This document shows positions 34,671 to 46,049 of a stretch of DNA of 64,000 nucleotides, piece by piece (position 1 is the first letter of the stretch; every line of letters starts with the position of its first letter). Under the pieces are notes generated by a model. That model made no database searches and was not told the origin of the DNA. It was given only the letters and a program-made list of their open reading frames with translations. The translations under genes and the position numbers were made by a program. Source of the stretch: Pilasporangium apinafurcum (taxonomy: Eukaryota > Oomycota > Peronosporomycetes > Pythiales > Pythiaceae); contig BCKE01000019.1 of the NCBI GenBank assembly GCA_001600495.1, positions 156,992 to 220,991 of the forward strand, given 5' to 3'.

Positions 34671-36158
34671 TTACTGCTTGGTCTTCGTCGATTCCTTCGC
34701 GTACTGGGTTTCATCTCTCGCAGCTTGTCCAAAATGGTGGGCTGCCTGCTTGCCTGCCTCGACACCCTTACCGGCATTTTGCTTTGCACTTTCAGGAACA
34801 GCTTCACCTGCTTTATCGGCTACTTCGCCCGCCTTTCCCTTCGCTCGTTCCTTGGTCTGGTTGGCTGTTTCCTTCGTCTGCTCCTTCATTTGAGAGCCTC
34901 GCTCTGCCGCCAAACCAGCCGCTTCGTTTGCTTTTCCTTTGGTACTCTCCGCGGCTTCCTTTGCTCCTTCTTTGGCACTTTGCGTAGTTTGCTGGGCTTT
35001 TCCCGTCATTTCACCCACCATCTCTAATGCAGCGTCCGTCAGCTCACCTGCCTTCGCCTTGACGCCTTCCTTCACTTCCGTCGCCTTCGTTTGCATGGCA
35101 TCAGCTGTCTCCGATGCTCTCTCTAGCGCGCGATCCTTCATTTCCATGCCTTGTTCTTTGGCAGCGCCTGCCATCTGCATACCCTGCTCTGTCGCGCCCT
35201 GAGCAGTTTCTACGGCGCTTTGCTTCGCCTCCAATCCCTTCTGCTGCGCTGTGCCTTGCATGCCAATGGCCTTACCTTTGACCGTTTCCCACGTTTCCAC
35301 AGCGGGTTTTACGGTCGCTTCCTTCATCTCGCGCGCTTGTTGAGCCATCACACCTGTAGCTACTTTAGCACCTTCTGTCGCAGACAACACGCGCTCTTCG
35401 GCCGCTTGTGCCGTGGAGGAATTGGTGGCAGCGAGCTTGGCCTGTTGCAATGTTTCCGTGACGTATTCGATCGTTTCGTGCACCATCTCGGCACCCATGT
35501 TCACAGCCTTGGCGCCTAATCCGCCCGTCACTTTCGCATCAATCTTGCTCGCCGTTTCGGAGACGTGCATGCGCTTGTCGAGGTTCCTGACTGTCTCGGT
35601 AATTCCGCCACCGACTTTTCCACTCACACCTCCAAGTTTTTCATCGACCGTCTCGGCCGCGCGCACCGCTTCGCCCAATGCAACTTGCCCACCATACGCC
35701 ACATTGCTGGCTACATATCCGAGATCTTTTCGCACTCGCGTGAGCTGCTCGCTCGCCATTTCAATGGCATCCATTGCGTGTTGTCGCGTTATGTTCACAA
35801 TAGCCTCCACCGTGCCTTTCGCTTCATCGGTGTTCATCTTCAAATCATAATTACGTGCCGATTCCTTCAGCGCATCTAGTGTCTGTTTGACCTTTTGCAG
35901 CGCTTTATGTGCTGTCTCCAGCGCCTTCTCAGACGATTTTTCCGTGAGCTCCTTGCACGAGAGCTTCAGTTCATCAACCGAGGTATGGACGTTGCCGATC
36001 TCCTTCTCCAATTGGTCACGCGCTTTGGGAGAGAGCTTCGAAGTTTCGTCGTAGTTGTTGATCTTTTCCTGAAGCTGCTCGATGTAGGATGTAGCCGTGT
36101 CCGAGCTCTTGATGAGCTGCGTCTTGAGTGACTCCACTGGGTGTTGCACGTCGGTCAT
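34671..36158 (-). CDS. LEA/apolipoprotein-like coiled-coil protein 1 (about 495 aa)
   Basis: Single exon; start taken at MTDVQHPVE (36158), since the upstream in-frame part (from 36221) is mostly a Thr run from a GTT microsatellite. The protein is almost entirely amphipathic helix. The first 110 aa (SLKTQLIKSSDTATSYIEQL, then YDETSK) form an N-terminal module shared with two paralogues at 37 and 57 kb. The C-terminal half is LEA_4-like 11-mer repeats (TKGKANEAAGLAAERGSQMK, QTKERAKGKAGEVADKAGEA). Such proteins are linked to desiccation or membrane protection, or to lipid-droplet coating; the role here is inference. No signal peptide. Confidence 0.8.
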   Translation of the reverse strand: MTDVQHPVESLKTQLIKSSDTATSYIEQLQEKINNYDETSKLSPKARDQLEKEIGNVHTSVDELKLSCKELTEKSSEKALETAHKALQKVKQTLDALKESARNYDLKMNTDEAKGTVEAIVNITRQHAMDAIEMASEQLTRVRKDLGYVASNVAYGGQVALGEAVRAAETVDEKLGGVSGKVGGGITETVRNLDKRMHVSETASKIDAKVTGGLGAKAVNMGAEMVHETIEYVTETLQQAKLAATNSSTAQAAEERVLSATEGAKVATGVMAQQAREMKEATVKPAVETWETVKGKAIGMQGTAQQKGLEAKQSAVETAQGATEQGMQMAGAAKEQGMEMKDRALERASETADAMQTKATEVKEGVKAKAGELTDAALEMVGEMTGKAQQTTQSAKEGAKEAAESTKGKANEAAGLAAERGSQMKEQTKETANQTKERAKGKAGEVADKAGEAVPESAKQNAGKGVEAGKQAAHHFGQAARDETQYAKESTKTKQ

Positions 36159-36177
36159 ATTTGCTTGTTGGACTGAG

Positions 36178-36205
36178 TTTGTTGTTGTTGTTGTTGTTGT
36201 TGTTG
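36178..36205. repeat. GTT/AAC trinucleotide microsatellite
   Basis: About nine tandem GTT units (ACA/AAC on the minus strand) just upstream of the preferred LEA-like start. Read in frame from 36221 it would encode a Thr run. It is likely length-variable. Confidence 0.85.
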
Positions 36206-36689
36206 CTTTGCTAGATTGCAAATTCGGAAATGAGCTTGAGGGTAAAGAGGTGGCAAATGACGGAACTACCTGGAAGAACCAACGGGCTCATCGAAGCCAA
36301 TATCAAAAAAGCAAAAAAATTAGCGTTCGCAACGACACTCTTGTCCCACACATCTTTCCAACCGCGCTAAATGGCCCACAAACACATAAAAAGGATCAGG
36401 CCGTTAGTTTCAACAAGAGAAAAAAACAAAAGAAAGCGATCCAATATACCCGTCTCATGTCGCATATGCCACATGGAAGAAGACGTCTTTTCCTGAAGTT
36501 TTGTTTGGCTTCCTCTAACTGCCACATGTATCATTCACCAGTAAATAAAATAATCAGCCATCACAATCATTCAGGTTTACTCGGCGTTACTTCTTCAGTT
36601 TCTTCGTTTGTCTTATCCTTTATTGCCCATTTCTCGTACCAGTAGGATACACTTGGACGTGTTTTTTAACGTGAACAGATCCACGTCGA

Positions 36690-36990
36690 TGGAAGCCAAA
36701 ACTTGTTTCTAATTCTCTGGAACAAAATCTTTTCTCTGCTATTCTTCTTTTCAAGAATGGATGCGAGGCGATGACAGCGCATGCGTGAGGAGACTGAGTG
36801 CATGAAAAATCAAAGCGATTGTCCAGAATACATGGCGTGGTAGTATTGGTACAAAATGAAGGTAAACATCACACTAGAAATATCTTTCTTAAGAGTGAGC
36901 ACTTATTCATTGACTTTAGATGTTGGACATGGCTACTCTGCGGTTGTCTATTTTAGCTGGCTTTTATTGTTGAGTCGGACTCAAAGAAAA
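36690..36990 (+). pseudogene. TnpB-like family 2 remnant, copy c (zinc ribbon deleted)
   Basis: Aligns to the reverse complement of 62130-61735. Shared blocks: TTCTTCTTTTCAAGAA near 36743, the GATGCGAGGCGATGACAG block near 36760, then TATCTTTCTTAAGA near 36881, and finally GCTTTTATTG with GAGTCGGACTCAAAG near 36960. Between CATCAC (near 36870) and ACTAGAAATATC about 130 bp present in copy a is missing; this removes the zinc ribbon and part of RuvC-III. Translation of the end reads TRNIFLKSEHL. It sits between two LEA-like genes and is non-functional. Confidence 0.7.
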
Positions 36991-37141
36991 AAACAGGAGA
37001 TTCTTCCTGAGGTACTTTGGTATCTCATATGATCTCTTCGAGGTTCTGCGACATTGAAAACGGTTTTGGCTACGCAATAAGAAAACGGAAAAAAGAGAAC
37101 CTTACTAATTTTACTGATTGAGGCGTGACGCACTTGTTTTT

Positions 37142-37933
37142 TTACGCAGTCTTGGTGGCTTCTGTGGCGCTCACTTTCGCACCACTGAATTTCTCGCTGA
37201 TGTATTCTACACCGCTGTGCACCAACTCGGATGCCTTGCCTAGCAATGATGACCCGGCTTCTTTCGCATCGGACGCTGTGTTTACTACCGCTTCACTCGC
37301 GTTTGACGCCGTTTCCGAGACTTTTTCAGAGGCGGATGCTGCACCTTCCGCGAGAGACTTTTGCACGGTAGCAAGCTGTGCCTTTAACACATCAAAGCCA
37401 GAGTGGGACTTTTCTCGCGTAGTGGTCACCAAACTCTCGAGTGATTCCTTGGCGGATGCAGCTGCATTTGTGAGTGTGCCTTTAACCGCTTCCGCAGCGT
37501 CAGCGGCCTTGTCTTTGGCTTCTTCAGCAACATTGGTTGCCTTGTCCTTGGCTTCTTCAGCAGCATCGCCCGCCTTGTCCACGGAGTTTTCCAGCGAATC
37601 CTTGATCTTGTCATCATATGACTTGCCTTGTTTCTTTAAGTCTTCCAACGCATCATGCAGTTTATCAAGCGAGTCCTTGGCTGAATCCACAAGTGCTTGC
37701 GACGTCTTGTCTGATTGATCCTTGATCTGGTTGCCTACCTTCTGTAATTCAGCGAGAGACGCATCAGCCTTGTCGAGACCGTCCTGGAGAAAAGCCGACG
37801 CTTTCTCCTTGACGCTCTTGTCATCGTCATAGGCCTTCAGCTTGTCTTTCAGTGAGGACAAATAGGTCGAGGTCTCGTTGGCGCCTTTCTCGATTTCAGC
37901 TTGGAGCTTGGCGAGTTCTTCTTGCACGGTCAT
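37142..37933 (-). CDS. LEA/apolipoprotein-like coiled-coil protein 2 (263 aa)
   Basis: Single-exon helical protein, MTVQEELAKLQAEIEKGANE. Its first 110 aa align with paralogues 1 and 3 (TSTYLSSLKDKLKAYDDD, LVDSAKDSLDKLHDALE). The middle has KAGDAAEEAKDKATNVAEEA, an alanine-rich 11-mer repeat. It ends with the shared module LVHSGVEYISEKFSGAK. Shorter than paralogue 1, with fewer LEA repeats. No membrane segment or signal peptide. Separated from paralogue 1 by the TnpB remnant. A stress-protectant or lipid-associated role is inference. Confidence 0.8.
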   Translation of the reverse strand: MTVQEELAKLQAEIEKGANETSTYLSSLKDKLKAYDDDKSVKEKASAFLQDGLDKADASLAELQKVGNQIKDQSDKTSQALVDSAKDSLDKLHDALEDLKKQGKSYDDKIKDSLENSVDKAGDAAEEAKDKATNVAEEAKDKAADAAEAVKGTLTNAAASAKESLESLVTTTREKSHSGFDVLKAQLATVQKSLAEGAASASEKVSETASNASEAVVNTASDAKEAGSSLLGKASELVHSGVEYISEKFSGAKVSATEATKTA

Positions 37934-39449
37934 CTTCTTCTTTTTGCTTGACTTTTTCTTTGACTTGCTTGCTTTGTGGCAAATTGGGGAATGAGCTGCT
38001 CGATGAAAGCGCGCAAAGCTTCAAGTTGGTCATGTTGCCCTAAGAACTCTCTATTAGAACATAGATCGGATTAACCCTCCGATATAGAACCTATACAAAT
38101 TTTAAGATAAAAAAGTCTGAATAACCTCTGAAATTTAATGTGAAACTTGAAGTGGATCCAACAAACAATAGTGAACAAAGCGAATTTGATCCTTTTAAAA
38201 TTAATATTGGTGTTATGAGGAATAGTGCGTGACATGTGAGAAGCTCTGAACGGATTTTCTGTATGGATGGGCGGAAGATGACGCTGTGCCAATGAATGCA
38301 AGCGAGAGAACCCACTCATTTGCACTGATTGCCACGTAGTTGGCATGAGAAAAGATTGTGTGTGTGTGCTTTTTGTATCTTGAGAAAAGTGTATCTCAGG
38401 AGAACCAGCGATGTCGAGTTGACGAAAAGTAGCTCTGTAATATATGACTCATATATCGTGCTTCAGTGGATACTATTGGCACTGGCATACCAGTAATAGT
38501 TGTCGACAATTCATTCGCATGGATGACCATCAGTATAACCACAGTAGAGAACTAGAGATATGGAATAGAGCTATCAAACAGAATCGTCAGCAGAGAATTC
38601 CTTAGCCACATCATTTGAAGGATAAGTGATCTCGGCGTTTTTTTATCGTGGGTAAAAAAAGGCGAAGATGCTGAGATGGATCGGGGCAGTTGGCCAGGGG
38701 GTGGAGGCAGAGCAAGTTGAAAAGCGAGCTCCTTGAAGTTAAGAAGATGGCTCGACAATTTTTTGTTTGACGATATCCTGATTTACTCTTATCTGGTATT
38801 TTGTAAAGAGTCCATAGAGCTAAGATATCGTATATATGAATTATACATTTGTAGCCATGTAGTGAAAAATGGGTTTCGAGAAAACTCCCACCATTGATTA
38901 CTGATTTTCTTTTTCTCTGTCAAAACATGCTTACGACAATAGGTTTGCGGAGCTACCAGTATTGCGCCTTCCATGAAGCGAAGCATATGAATTTGAGCCC
39001 ATTCTGAGCGAACCTTGCAGAGAATAGAGAATCGCCAGCTAAACATAGGTGATAAGGAGGTGAACCACAGCCGCATGGTCTCCTTTCTTCCTTCCATCCA
39101 TCATTCATCCCAGAAACAATGCTGCAACGGATTCCTCGAGCAGTGAGTGGTTGTAAAGCTGCATTTCTAAATTTGGTCATTGTTTAAATCACACGGTGAG
39201 CTTTTCTTGGCTTGATCATGATAGAGGGGTCTCTCTTAACCTCCAGCTCAGACGTGGAAGCCTCTTCTCTCCCTGTGCGCTAGATGTCAAAAATAGCCGT
39301 ACACTGAGGCATTGCAGGGTTGTTTTCTAGCTCACTTTTCTCCTTTCGTTGCTCTCATTCAAGCGCCTCACGAAAAAAAAGTCATTTGACCGGATTCCGG
39401 CAACTCAGTGAGCGTTCTCAATCAACAGCTATAAGAACAGAAGAAAACT
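37934..39449. other. Intergenic, no gene seen (about 1.5 kb)
   Basis: Several open frames under 105 codons occur, none with splice support, domain motif or signal peptide. It probably contains the LEA-2 promoter and the RGS-gene promoter. The high frequency of stops in all frames suggests no coding sequence. Confidence 0.45.
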
Positions 39450-40623
39450 ATGAGCAAGAAAGGCGAGAATGAGATTTTCACACTCATGAAGGTCCTAGAG
39501 AAAGGCAACAAGGACAAGCGCGATATCAACATCGATGACATCATCTCGAATCCGGTGTCGTGTGGCTATCTACTCGATTTCTGTCAGAGAAGTGTACGTT
39601 CATAACGTCCTACTGGTATGCATTGTAAACTTCTCACTCTGATTCAAAACGTTTCTTTATTGTTTAGTATTGCGCCGAGAACCTCAATTTCTTCATGGCA
39701 GTCGATAAATTCAAAGATGAGGTCAATCTGCTCGACTTCCGAGACCCAGAGTCGGTCACAACATGCAAAGAACTGGCTGACAAGATCTGGGCAGATTATT
39801 TGTCGCTCAACTCTCCAAATGAAGTGAGTTTGCCATCGGAAGATCGGGAAGTGACGATGGAGCGAATGAAAACGCCTGCGCAGTACAAGACCAAACTCTT
39901 CGACGTTGCCATGCAGGACGCTATCAAGACGCTACAGAAAGATACGCTCATGCGGTTCCTCAAGTCACAACAGTACACAGAAATGGCCGCTAAAGTCACA
40001 GCTGTGCATGAATTAATGATCACGAAAGCGCTCGAGGCTGATGGCGCCTATCAGATTGACTATCCGGCGACCACATCACTCACGGACGCCAAGATCATGG
40101 GCACTAAAGACTTCTCACTCGACGAAATCCTCAATGATAAGATCCTCTTTGGCGAAATGCTCGAGTACCTGGAGAAAAGTGAGTCAATGTCCATATTTTA
40201 TCTCGCTATCTTCAGATTGTTCTCACCATCATACATTTGTCCTTGTAATCAATAGAGTTCAAGGCCGAAAACCTCAAGTGCGCGCGGCAGATCCGCCGGT
40301 TTGAGGAACTCGTACAGACACAGAAGGCAGACGATCTCAAGGACTTTGCTTGGGACGTTTACCTCTACTTTATTGCGCCAGGATCACCTTTTGAGGTGTC
40401 GTGCACGAACTTGGATCGGAAATCTGTGCAATTGCGACTCGGATGCCCGACCAAGAGCATGTTTGAGCCTATTAAGGAGAACACGATGCTTGTGCTCAAG
40501 CAGGACCACAAGGCGTTCTGCGCGCAAATCCAACCGAAAGTGCTCAAAGACCACCTCAAGGCTGACAAGAGTGGTCATGCCCCTGTCAAGAGCAGCTTCC
40601 TCTCCAAGATTAAAATATTCTAA
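39450..40623 (+). CDS. RGS-domain protein with two RGS boxes
   Basis: Three exons: 39450-39593, 39668-40178, 40256-40623. Starts MSKKGENEIFTLMKVLEKG. RGS domains speed GTP hydrolysis by G-alpha subunits. The first box has NPVSCGYLLDFCQRSYCAEN, LNFFMAVDKFKDE, then MQDAIKTLQKDTLMRFLKS, where RGS proteins have the terminal helices. The second RGS-like half starts SLDEILNDKILFGEMLEYLE and KFKAENLKCARQIRRFEEL. It ends with KSSFLSKIKIF, a basic C-terminus. Binding capacity of the second box is uncertain because its end does not show the usual helix. Confidence 0.8.
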
Positions 40624-40887
40624 AACACACACAGACCGAGAAAGTAGTTAATCCCATATTGTGGGTTTGGGTCTTTTTGACGCATGAAACGGAATATATA
40701 GATATGATCTAACCAACAGTGGCGCAGATGCTAGTATTTCTTATCACACTTAAAATTTGGATGCAGCCAAACGCATGAGGATGATCAGTGATCTATGCAT
40801 TCATTGAGCTAAGGTACATGCAATTGGGCCAAAATGGTAATAGTAGTAATCTACAGTATCGTTCTGCTTCATCTATTTGGTTTACGT

Positions 40888-41460
40888 TTATGTCTGCCGA
40901 TGTAATGTCTGCTCTGCAATCGCGACGGCCGCGAGTTCCATCTCGACATTCTGCAGCAATGCACTAAGTTGCTCCTCATCCATCGCTGTCATAGGCTCTC
41001 CATTTTCGTGCACATAGAAGATATTAGTATCAGCATCATTATCTGCTTCAATTTCTTCTTCATCATCGTATTCCTCTTCCTCTTCTTCTTCTTCTTCTTC
41101 GTTTTCGTCGTCACTGGCACTTTCAATGTCAGCATCCAATTGTGCCACCGTACGCACCTGTGGACCATTCTGCAGCGCTTCCTGCGTCACATCCAGTGCA
41201 TCGACAATCTCTTCATCATCGTCGTCGTACACAAATCGCGTGTGTTTGCCTTGGAACACAGGTAACCCTTTTTGGATGTTGTTTGTATCTTGGAAGAATG
41301 TGGATTTTGCGCCAATCTCGGGCTGATTGCGCACGTCGGCATTGAGCTGCTCGACCATCTGTGTCGTGTACTCAACAGCCTGACGGTCATATTCGTCAGT
41401 TGTAATGCGCTGCGCGAATGATGGCGCATTGAACGTCGATCTGTTCATGTCTGCTTCCAT
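40888..41460 (-). CDS. Acidic hypothetical protein (about 190 aa)
   Basis: I take the start at MEADMNRSTFNAPSF (41460); an upstream in-frame Met at 41565 lacks support. The N-terminal part is conserved-looking (FAQRITTDEYDRQAVEYTTQ, GLPVFQGKHTRFVYDDDDEE). A run of ten Glu with Asp follows (about residues 125-150), and it ends in a helix (LSALLQNVEMELAAVAIAEQ). No domain recognised. It is divergent from the UreG gene across about 340 bp. Confidence 0.6.
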   Translation of the reverse strand: MEADMNRSTFNAPSFAQRITTDEYDRQAVEYTTQMVEQLNADVRNQPEIGAKSTFFQDTNNIQKGLPVFQGKHTRFVYDDDDEEIVDALDVTQEALQNGPQVRTVAQLDADIESASDDENEEEEEEEEEEYDDEEEIEADNDADTNIFYVHENGEPMTAMDEEQLSALLQNVEMELAAVAIAEQTLHRQT

Positions 41461-41803
41461 TGCTCCTTTGCTTGGTTGATCTGATAATCCAACAAAAAAA
41501 ATGGCTGGAAGCGCTGGAATAGGTGATGCTAAATAACAGTATTTACTGTTATTACTGTTATTCATACTAAATAGGGTAATATATGAGTCAGGTTTTCATC
41601 AGGGAATGTCATTGGTTGAAATGAAATGAATTTTGTATTTTTATTGGCCAAAATAAGAAGCACGAGATCGATTTTGCAGTCGCATCACCAAACAACAAGA
41701 CAAGGGAGACGGGAAGAAAGATTGAGTCTCCGCCCCATTTCCGCACATTCAGCCTCTTTCCACAGCACGTTGACACAGAAATACCCGTCGTAGTACGATA
41801 CCA

Positions 41804-43025
41804 ATGGAGCATTCCCATGACCATGACCATGGCTACGGCCACAGTCACAGCCACGACCATGACCACGGTCACAACCACGACCATAGTCACGATCATGATC
41901 ACAGTCATAACCATGACCACAGTCACAATCACAGCCACGGTGTGGTCATCGATGGTGACGAATTGGTGCGCCGCTTCAAGCTGAGCAAGGGCCGATTGCC
42001 TACGCCGGACGAGGAGAAGCAACTGCGCGAGCATGGCCACACGCATGAGCACTTTGAGCACGCTGGCGAGTTCCACGCGCGCGATCTGGTCAAGCGCGGA
42101 CGTGATTACAGTTTGCGCGCATTCACTGTCGGTATCGGTGGACCAGTGGGTAGCGGGTAAGTAATATATTTGCAGATCTGCATTTTGCATGTGTATGTTC
42201 GTGTGTAGCCCAATTGAATTGGGAAGATTGTGAATTGAAGATTGGTTTTTGAGAGTCCACGATAGATAAACGAACTCAACGTTTTGTATCTTTAGGAAAA
42301 CGGCGCTGATGCTAGCGCTCTGTCGCACACTTAAGGATTCCTACAGCATCGCCGCCGTGACCAACGATATCTTCACTCGTGAAGATGGAGAATTTCTCGT
42401 GCGGCATCAAGCACTGCCAGAAGAACGTATTCGAGCGATTGAGACTGGTGGATGTCCACACGCTGCCATCCGCGAAGACATCTCGGCAAATCTCCAGGCC
42501 TGTGAGGACCTCACGGATGAATTTGAAGCCCAACTCGTACTAGTGGAATCAGGAGGAGGTGTGTCCTTGATTCTATATGGTCATTACAAGTACTTAAGAT
42601 GATCTAGTAACCATAGGAATTTCTATAATGCGTAGACAACCTGGCGGCCAATTTCAGTCGCGAACTGGCGGATTTCATCATCTATGTCATCGATGTGGCT
42701 GGTGGCGACAAGGTGCCTCGGAAAGGTGGACCAGGCATCACGCAGGCTGATCTCCTGGTACGATCTATACTCTCTTGATTGCCTCTGGTAAATTTTGGTT
42801 GACTCATGGATAGAGTGAAATGGCATTCACTGACGTACTTAGGTGGTGAACAAGATCGATTTGGCTCCACATGTCGGTGCAGATTTGGATGTGATGGTTC
42901 GAGATTCGAAGCTCATGCGTGGCGATGGACCGACGGTGTTCTCACAGATCAACGCCGGAAAAGGTGTCGACGATATTGTGGCGTTTATCCTTGCTTCTTA
43001 CAGAGCCTCCACTGGGAGGCATTGA
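41804..43025 (+). CDS. ureG: Urease accessory GTPase UreG with His-rich N-terminus
   Basis: Four exons: 41804-42156, 42296-42558, 42636-42757, 42843-43025. UreG uses GTP to deliver nickel to urease. The protein opens with about 45 residues of alternating His/Asp/Ser/Asn ([19 protein letters not shown]), a metal-binding region known in plant UreG and HypB. Motifs: Walker A GGPVGSGKT split by intron 1; [16 protein letters not shown] with the metal-binding Cys-x-His in [25 protein letters not shown] across intron 2; and [13 protein letters not shown] with the NKxD box. All key residues are present. It implies that the organism makes nickel urease. Confidence 0.95.
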
Positions 43026-43303
43026 GTTTGGCGAACAATGGTGGTGCAAACATTCAACGTTGTCTAGTTATTTGAGTAGAAGATAAGAGTACATGCGTGG
43101 GATGTTGATATGGATTCATCGATTTTTCTTCTAAATTGAGCAGTCGGATCCCATCTGATTTAGTTTTTCACTCTATATATATTTTTGGATCCATTTCGAT
43201 TAGATTCATATCTTTTCTAGGCATTATATACCTTTACTAGACGTCACTTTCAAAATTTAGAAACAAGATCACAGCACACAAAGCAGAAGATAACGAACGC
43301 ACC

Positions 43304-45604
43304 ATGACGCTCATGGCTCCACCTGCTGGAAGCGCTTCTTTGAAATATACTGGCGCCTGTCCGCGCGTTTCGATTACGCCATTAGAGCAGTTTGTGAGTC
43401 AGCGGCTGCAGCATCTGCGTGCAGTCAGTGTATTTGTGCAGGATCTGCAGAAAAATGTAGCCAAATACGCCGACGATAGCAGTAAAGTGCCATTTCAAAT
43501 TCCAGCTCAATGGAAAGCGACGTCATTACTAAATCGCCAGCCGCAGCTTCAGCGCGTCTGCGGCAATCTCGAAAAATTTCTGGCACAGAAGAATGCGTTG
43601 ACAGCTAATTTAGCCAACGAACTCCAAGACTCGGTTGTGAGTCCGTTTCAAACGTTCGTGGCTCTACAGACCCAGCAAAGCACAGACCTACTTGCAGATA
43701 TTTACGAGTTATTGCAAAAGGAAAGAGCATTCGATGTGGCCGTGCAAAAATTCCAAGCAAACGTGTCGACAGAAAGCAGGGTGAAGACGCATCCACTCGT
43801 TCGAAGCAATCAGGAGGACGAAGAAAACGAAGAGCTCCATGATGGCCAGTCTAAAGCAGGCAAAATTCCAAAATTGAAGCGAAAATACAAGACAGAATTG
43901 CGTCGGAAACGCGATGTGACGCGGCAAATGATCCGCCAGCGGTTGCAGGAGCTTTGGCTCTCAGATCAACAGCAGCTCGCGGTACGCAGCAGCATGTGGC
44001 TGCGTACATTTGAGGTATACGGTGAGTTTATCACCGACTGTCAAGCACGCATCGATGAGCTTCATGTTGCGCTGAAAGCAACAGAACAGCAAGATGCAAT
44101 CATTCATTGCAATATTAACAATAAGGATGTAGAAGAAGAGTCGATAGAGAAGATCTGCTTGAGCAATTACATCTGTCAGCAAGACATGACGACGTGGCTG
44201 AATGAACTCTTCCTTAAAGTGATTCCTGTGGAAGGAAGCATGGTCAAACGGCTGCAAGCACTGGGGAAGATGCATACTTCGATCAATATCTTTACGCATA
44301 CAACACTATCATCATCGTCCACTCTTCCACCGCTTCGCTCGGCTAGTGCTTCGATTCGTCTCGTAGACGAATTCATCAATTTCCACAAACTACTCACAGT
44401 CAATCTCCTCGATCCGATTTGTCGGACGCTCAAGTTTTCCCGGCAAAAACAAGAACAGATCCGCAAGGAGTTAGTCGAAGCGCTTGATGAAACCATTAAA
44501 GTGATCACCAATAGACGCGCGAAACTTCAGGAAAGCGAGGCCAAGTGGTGGATGAAGCACGGATATACGAATAATCACCAAACAACGGGGCTGCATCCAG
44601 GTGGAGAGCGGAATGTAGCCGTCATGGAGAGTGTCCGACTCAATCTGGGTAATTTTGGTCTGCGAGGCGCTGCCGTTGCTAGGAATCATCGCCTGTTGAG
44701 TCCAAGGTCGTCAATCCCTCCAGGATGCAGTGAGAGTGATCAGAGCGCCACAACATTTGAAGACAAGTTCTTAGAAATAACACCAGGCGGTAAATCAATT
44801 ATGGAGGCACGCGCCGCTTTACACGCGCTTGAAAATGATGAGGCCATTCAACGACACGAAATGGTGACAACGCTACAGAAAACGTCGCTCTTGAGCGTGC
44901 AGACGATGGAGCTGATGATTTGCGACTACCTCAAGCACATGAACAAGGCGTTGCGCGCATTGAAAGAGGGTATGGATAAGTACGAAGCAATGCTACACAC
45001 CATGACCCGCGAGGCGAGTGCCGATTTTGCGTTGTCTGGGTTGGAAATTCCAGCATCTTGGGGAACTTTTGTGAGTTTCTCACCTGATTTGCCTGAAGAA
45101 ATTGGACCGGAAGAAGAGAGTGATACTGAGGATGAAGAAGAAAGCGAACAATATGATGGTAAACATGACGGATCAGTGGGAATTGGGAGGAATATCGACA
45201 AGCGGAAGCGAAGCAACATGTATGGAAACCGAACCAACACGAGCAAGGATCTGACTGGAGCTATATTTATTCGTGATTGTTTGCTTTCTCGCGATAAGAG
45301 GGTCTTTGCGTGGCTATCATCACATCTTCAAGCATTCTCTGCACGACATTGTATTACTAGTGCTTACAAATCATTTTCTTTACTGGATGTGGAGAAATGG
45401 CTTTGTATGATAACGTGGGTAGCTGTAGGCGTGGGGCTGCTAGTAGCGTGCTACGCATGGAGGAGTCTTACACGTCTGAACGCTTCTTGGCAGGAACTGT
45501 CAGAGCTACAGCAGCTGAACGCTGATGCATTCGTCGTTTTGCGTGAGATGATTCCGCTAGAGAGAAATAGGTACTCCTTAAACCATCAATCAGCTTTCAT
45601 TTGA
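43304..45604 (+). CDS. Coiled-coil protein with C-terminal membrane anchor (766 aa)
   Basis: Single-exon frame starting MTLMAPPAGSASLKY. The N-terminal 250 aa are long helices (FVSQRLQHLRAVSVFVQDLQ, LLADIYELLQKERAFDVAVQ) in a BAR/F-BAR-like arrangement. A basic stretch follows (KIPKLKRKYKTELRRKRD). A second long helical region runs to about residue 560. An acidic linker (EEIGPEEESDTEDEEESEQY) precedes a single membrane helix near the C-terminus (WLCMITWVAVGVGLLVACYA). A membrane-shaping or tethering role is inference; I recognise no family with confidence. Confidence 0.72.
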   Translation: MTLMAPPAGSASLKYTGACPRVSITPLEQFVSQRLQHLRAVSVFVQDLQKNVAKYADDSSKVPFQIPAQWKATSLLNRQPQLQRVCGNLEKFLAQKNALTANLANELQDSVVSPFQTFVALQTQQSTDLLADIYELLQKERAFDVAVQKFQANVSTESRVKTHPLVRSNQEDEENEELHDGQSKAGKIPKLKRKYKTELRRKRDVTRQMIRQRLQELWLSDQQQLAVRSSMWLRTFEVYGEFITDCQARIDELHVALKATEQQDAIIHCNINNKDVEEESIEKICLSNYICQQDMTTWLNELFLKVIPVEGSMVKRLQALGKMHTSINIFTHTTLSSSSTLPPLRSASASIRLVDEFINFHKLLTVNLLDPICRTLKFSRQKQEQIRKELVEALDETIKVITNRRAKLQESEAKWWMKHGYTNNHQTTGLHPGGERNVAVMESVRLNLGNFGLRGAAVARNHRLLSPRSSIPPGCSESDQSATTFEDKFLEITPGGKSIMEARAALHALENDEAIQRHEMVTTLQKTSLLSVQTMELMICDYLKHMNKALRALKEGMDKYEAMLHTMTREASADFALSGLEIPASWGTFVSFSPDLPEEIGPEEESDTEDEEESEQYDGKHDGSVGIGRNIDKRKRSNMYGNRTNTSKDLTGAIFIRDCLLSRDKRVFAWLSSHLQAFSARHCITSAYKSFSLLDVEKWLCMITWVAVGVGLLVACYAWRSLTRLNASWQELSELQQLNADAFVVLREMIPLERNRYSLNHQSAFI

Positions 45605-46049
45605 TCTAAATAAGTTGGTTCCAGGTATTGAAAAACAGGCAAGCAACAACATCTTGATACATATGTACCATTAAGTAGTTTATAAATGGTTATGCGCGAT
45701 CGCTTTCCAAGATCCAATGTCGAAATATTTCAACCTTCCTTGAACTCTTAGGATCGCGTTTGTCTGTGATTGATGGTGTCCATAATCGGACGATGATGTT
45801 TAGAGCAAGATCGAGGAATGGTCTTCTTGTATATCACCCACTTTCTCTTTGAGTAAGTGAGAACATGTTATGGAATCTGCCCACTCAGAGAAACCATAAA
45901 TACCTGCAAAAGTCATTTCGTTGAGCATCATAGTCATTTACGTCAACAACAAATCCCTCACATCGAATAGAGAACACGAAAACATTACAGTCGACTCATT
46001 CTACGGTTCTCAATCAGTAAAGACACCTTAAGTCTAATTTCAGAGCGAA
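45605..46049. other. Intergenic, no gene seen
   Basis: About 440 bp between the coiled-coil gene and the carboxypeptidase gene. It probably holds the carboxypeptidase promoter. No RNA gene or repeat is evident. Confidence 0.4.

Noticed and set aside
34640-36131. Several long plus-strand frames over the LEA-like gene
   Set aside because: They are shadows of the biased minus-strand codons; low-complexity translations with no features.
36097-36645. 182-aa plus-strand frame upstream of the LEA-like gene
   Set aside because: Largely translated microsatellite and promoter sequence; no domain features.
38071-39180. Short frames in the 1.5-kb gap as a decayed gene
   Set aside because: No shared frame, motif or similarity to other parts of the window.
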